Source of the DNA: Pseudomonas ekonensis
GTDB lineage: Bacteria > Pseudomonadota > Gammaproteobacteria > Pseudomonadales > Pseudomonadaceae
DNA length: 64,000 nucleotides
Assembly: GCF_019145435.1 (NCBI RefSeq)
Contig: NZ_JAHSTS010000001.1
Coordinates: 1,750,001 to 1,814,000, forward strand
Direction of reading: 5' to 3'
Part shown: positions 62,283 through 64,000 of the stretch, piece by piece
Position numbering within the stretch: the stretch's first letter is position 1
How the letters are laid out: the number at the start of each line of letters is the position of its first letter
Translations under genes and position numbers: made by a program
The notes under the pieces: model-generated
Database searches by the model: none
Seen by the model: only the letters and a program-made list of their open reading frames with translations
What the model was told of the DNA's origin: nothing

Positions 62283-63173
62283 ATGACGGACGGATCGAAC
62301 GAACGCCAGGCCCTGGCCCACCGGCTGCGCACCCTGGCGGTCAACGACGGTTTCACCGCCGCGCCGCTGGACGGCATCACCTACATGCGCGCCGACGCCT
62401 CGCAGCCCAGGGCGCCGGTGCTGCAGGAGCCGAGCTTCGTTCTGCTGGCGCAAGGAATGAAGCGCGGCTACCTGGGCGCAGAGACCTACACCTACCACGC
62501 CGGCCAGTGCCTGGTGGTGACGGTGCCCATGCCGTTCGACTGCGACACGCAGGTAGGCCCCGACGGTGCGATGCTGGCGGTGGCGGTGCGGATCGACAGC
62601 AGCCTGGTCAGCGAATTGCTGTTGACCATGGACGCACCGATTCAGGCGCCGGCGAATCCGGGGGAGCGGGGCATGATGATCGCCGACATGGCGCCCGGCC
62701 TGCTGGATGTCGTGAATCGCCTGCTGGCGGCACTGGCGTCGCCGATGGCCACCCGGGTGCTCGGCGCCGGGCTGTTGCGCGAGTTGCACTACCAGATGCT
62801 GCTGGGGCCGGCCGGCGAGTGCCTGCGTTCGCTGGTGTCCCGGCAGGGCCGGTTGGGGCGGGTGCGGCGTTCGATCGACAGCCTGTGCCGCGACCCCGCC
62901 GCGCCGTTTTCCGTGGCGGCGCTCGCCGCAGAGGCGGGCATGAGCCTGTCCGGCTACCACCAGGCCTTTCGCGAGGTGACGGGCCATGCGCCGATGCAGT
63001 ACCTGAAGAACCTGCGCCTGCACCGGGCCCGTCAGTTGATCGCGCAGCAGGGCTTCGGCAGCGCCCAGGCGGCGTACGAGGTGGGTTATGCCAGCGCGAC
63101 GCAGTTCAGCCGGGAGTTCAAGCGGCTGTTCGGTTGCCCGCCGTCCGCCATCGGCCGGCAACCGGCCGAGTGA
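62283..63173 (+). CDS. AraC-family transcriptional regulator
   Basis: A 296-residue regulator. The N-terminal sensing part (AraC_N type) spans about 1-180; the C-terminal double HTH is at about 195-290 (PFSVAALAAEAGMSLSGYHQ in part; AAYEVGYASATQFSREFKRL in part). The signal is unknown. It lies divergent to the DJ-1/PfpI gene, a common regulator-target layout in pseudomonads. ATG 62283 follows GTGGCAAGGCAC; in-frame starts from 62133 lack a likeness to the family. Confidence 0.88.
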   Translation: MTDGSNERQALAHRLRTLAVNDGFTAAPLDGITYMRADASQPRAPVLQEPSFVLLAQGMKRGYLGAETYTYHAGQCLVVTVPMPFDCDTQVGPDGAMLAVAVRIDSSLVSELLLTMDAPIQAPANPGERGMMIADMAPGLLDVVNRLLAALASPMATRVLGAGLLRELHYQMLLGPAGECLRSLVSRQGRLGRVRRSIDSLCRDPAAPFSVAALAAEAGMSLSGYHQAFREVTGHAPMQYLKNLRLHRARQLIAQQGFGSAQAAYEVGYASATQFSREFKRLFGCPPSAIGRQPAE

Positions 63174-63177
63174 GCCC

Positions 63178-63798
63178 TCAGGCGCGTTTGGCCATCAGCA
63201 ACACCGACGCCGCCGCCGACAGCAGCCCCGCGCAGCAGCGGTTGAAGATCCGCTTGCCGCGCGGTTCGGCGAACCAGCGCCGCATGTGCAGGCCCATGTA
63301 GGCATAGGCGCTGATGGCGATCCATTCCAGCGCCAGGAACAGCAGGCCCAGCACCAGGAACTGCGGTGTGATCGCCCGGGCCGGATCGACGAACTGCGGC
63401 AGGAACGCGGTGAAGATCAGGATCGCCTTGGGATTGCCCGCCGCCACCAGGAACTCCTGGCGGGCCAGCGCCAGGATCCCGCCGGGCGCCGCGTCGGCGC
63501 TGTTTTGTGCCGTCGGCTCGGCCCGCCACAGCTGCCACGCCAGGTACAGCAGGTAGCCGGCGCCGAGGATCTTGATCCCGTAGAACAGCAGCTCGGACGT
63601 CTGCAGCACCACCGCCAGGCCCGCTGCCGCCAAAGCGATCATCCCGGCGAACGCCAGCAGCCGGCCGACTCCGGCCACGCAGGCGCGGCGGTAGCCGTAG
63701 CGGGTGGCGTTGCTGACCGACAGCAGGTTGTTCGGGCCGGGCGCCATGTTCAGGGCGAAGCAGGCGGGCAGGAACAAGGTGAGGGTGGCGAGGTCCAT
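63178..63798 (-). CDS. LysE/RhtB-family amino-acid exporter
   Basis: A 206-residue membrane protein with six hydrophobic segments and the RhtB/LysE N-terminal block ACFALNMAPGPNNLLSVSNA (in part), and the conserved QEFLVAAGNPKAILIFTAF (in part). It exports amino acids or homoserine-type metabolites. It ends 4 bp after the AraC gene stop on the other strand. The ATG follows ACGGAGCCACCACC. Confidence 0.9.
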   Translation of the reverse strand: MDLATLTLFLPACFALNMAPGPNNLLSVSNATRYGYRRACVAGVGRLLAFAGMIALAAAGLAVVLQTSELLFYGIKILGAGYLLYLAWQLWRAEPTAQNSADAAPGGILALARQEFLVAAGNPKAILIFTAFLPQFVDPARAITPQFLVLGLLFLALEWIAISAYAYMGLHMRRWFAEPRGKRIFNRCCAGLLSAAASVLLMAKRA

Positions 63799-63968
63799 GG
63801 TGGTGGCTCCGTTGGCGGGTGTGCCTTTTTACCACGCGGCATGTGCGTTCGAACCCATACAGTCAGGCGCGGCCGTCGCGGTACAGGCCAGGGGTGTTTT
63901 GTTCAATACGGGTGTTGCGCAGGCGGTTAGGGTGACGACCGGATCAACGGAAAGGGAACAGGTGTGCG

Positions 63969-64000
63969 ATGAGTCTGATGGTGTCGATGGCGGCGTTCGC
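63969..64000 (+). CDS. Start of a further gene (3' end outside window), possibly LysE-type exporter
   Basis: ATG 63969 opens MSLMVSMAAF and is still open at the right edge, with AAAGGGAACAG upstream as a ribosome binding site. The short hydrophobic start resembles LysE/RhtB proteins, but ten codons are too few to be sure. It would be divergent from the adjacent exporter gene. Confidence 0.45.
   Translation, partial: MSLMVSMAAF

Overview
The window looks like chromosomal DNA of a fluorescent-group Pseudomonas. It is GC-rich with dense, mostly ungapped coding. Its intergenic gaps carry the paired short palindromes (GTGGGAGC...GCTTGC...GCGA) that are the REP/BIME signature of that group, and its gene content fits (PreTA pyrimidine pathway, DUF1652, AcnB, RstAB, TssA-M). 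All calls rest on reading the DNA and translations; no database search was run.

Layout. 1-2161: end of an EmrB-type efflux pump and its EmrA-type adaptor. 2324-4018: CopD, CopC and a GNAT acetyltransferase. 4166-13019: a reductive pyrimidine catabolism region with rutR-like regulator, preA, preT and hydA on the minus strand, and an NCS1 nucleobase transporter and N-carbamoyl-beta-alanine amidase on the plus strand. Together these import uracil or thymine and convert it to beta-alanine or its 2-methyl homologue. 13208-17275: four tightly coupled genes, SelD, a TauE/SafE permease, a NifS-type PLP desulfurase and a DHH phosphoesterase, which look like an uncharacterised selenium-handling operon. 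17316-18647: an AhpD-like protein and an ECF41-type sigma factor, preceded by a match to the ECF41 promoter. 18721-23557: small genes, a PAS-LuxR regulator, a lipoprotein, an SDR and an APH-type kinase.

23748-44780 is a complete type VI secretion locus. tssB-tssC-hcp-tssE-tssF-tssG-clpV run leftwards and tssJ-tssK-tssL-tssM-tssA run rightwards from a shared AT-rich gap near 37.1 kb. Downstream of clpV lies a cargo block: a protein with deaminase-fold HAE and CxxC motifs, a protein whose first 77 residues closely resemble eukaryotic ubiquitin, vgrG and a YwqK/MORN protein, with a convergent DUF4280 PAAR-like gene. The ubiquitin-like/deaminase pair is the most unusual feature of the window. A 139-bp MITE-like element sits exactly at the CTAG once shared by the stop codons of tssA and the convergent dehydrogenase gene.

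44920-64000 holds mostly housekeeping and stress genes: a D-2-hydroxyacid dehydrogenase, a tautomerase, two tiny membrane proteins, an SdaC-type serine transporter, a ParB-like protein, a SulP transporter, acnB, a DUF1289 protein, a tandem Usp, MiaE, an RstAB two-component system, AlkA, Ada, a VOC protein, a DJ-1/PfpI protein, an AraC regulator, a LysE exporter, and the first codons of a further gene at the right edge. No rRNA, tRNA, CRISPR array, prophage or intact insertion sequence was seen.
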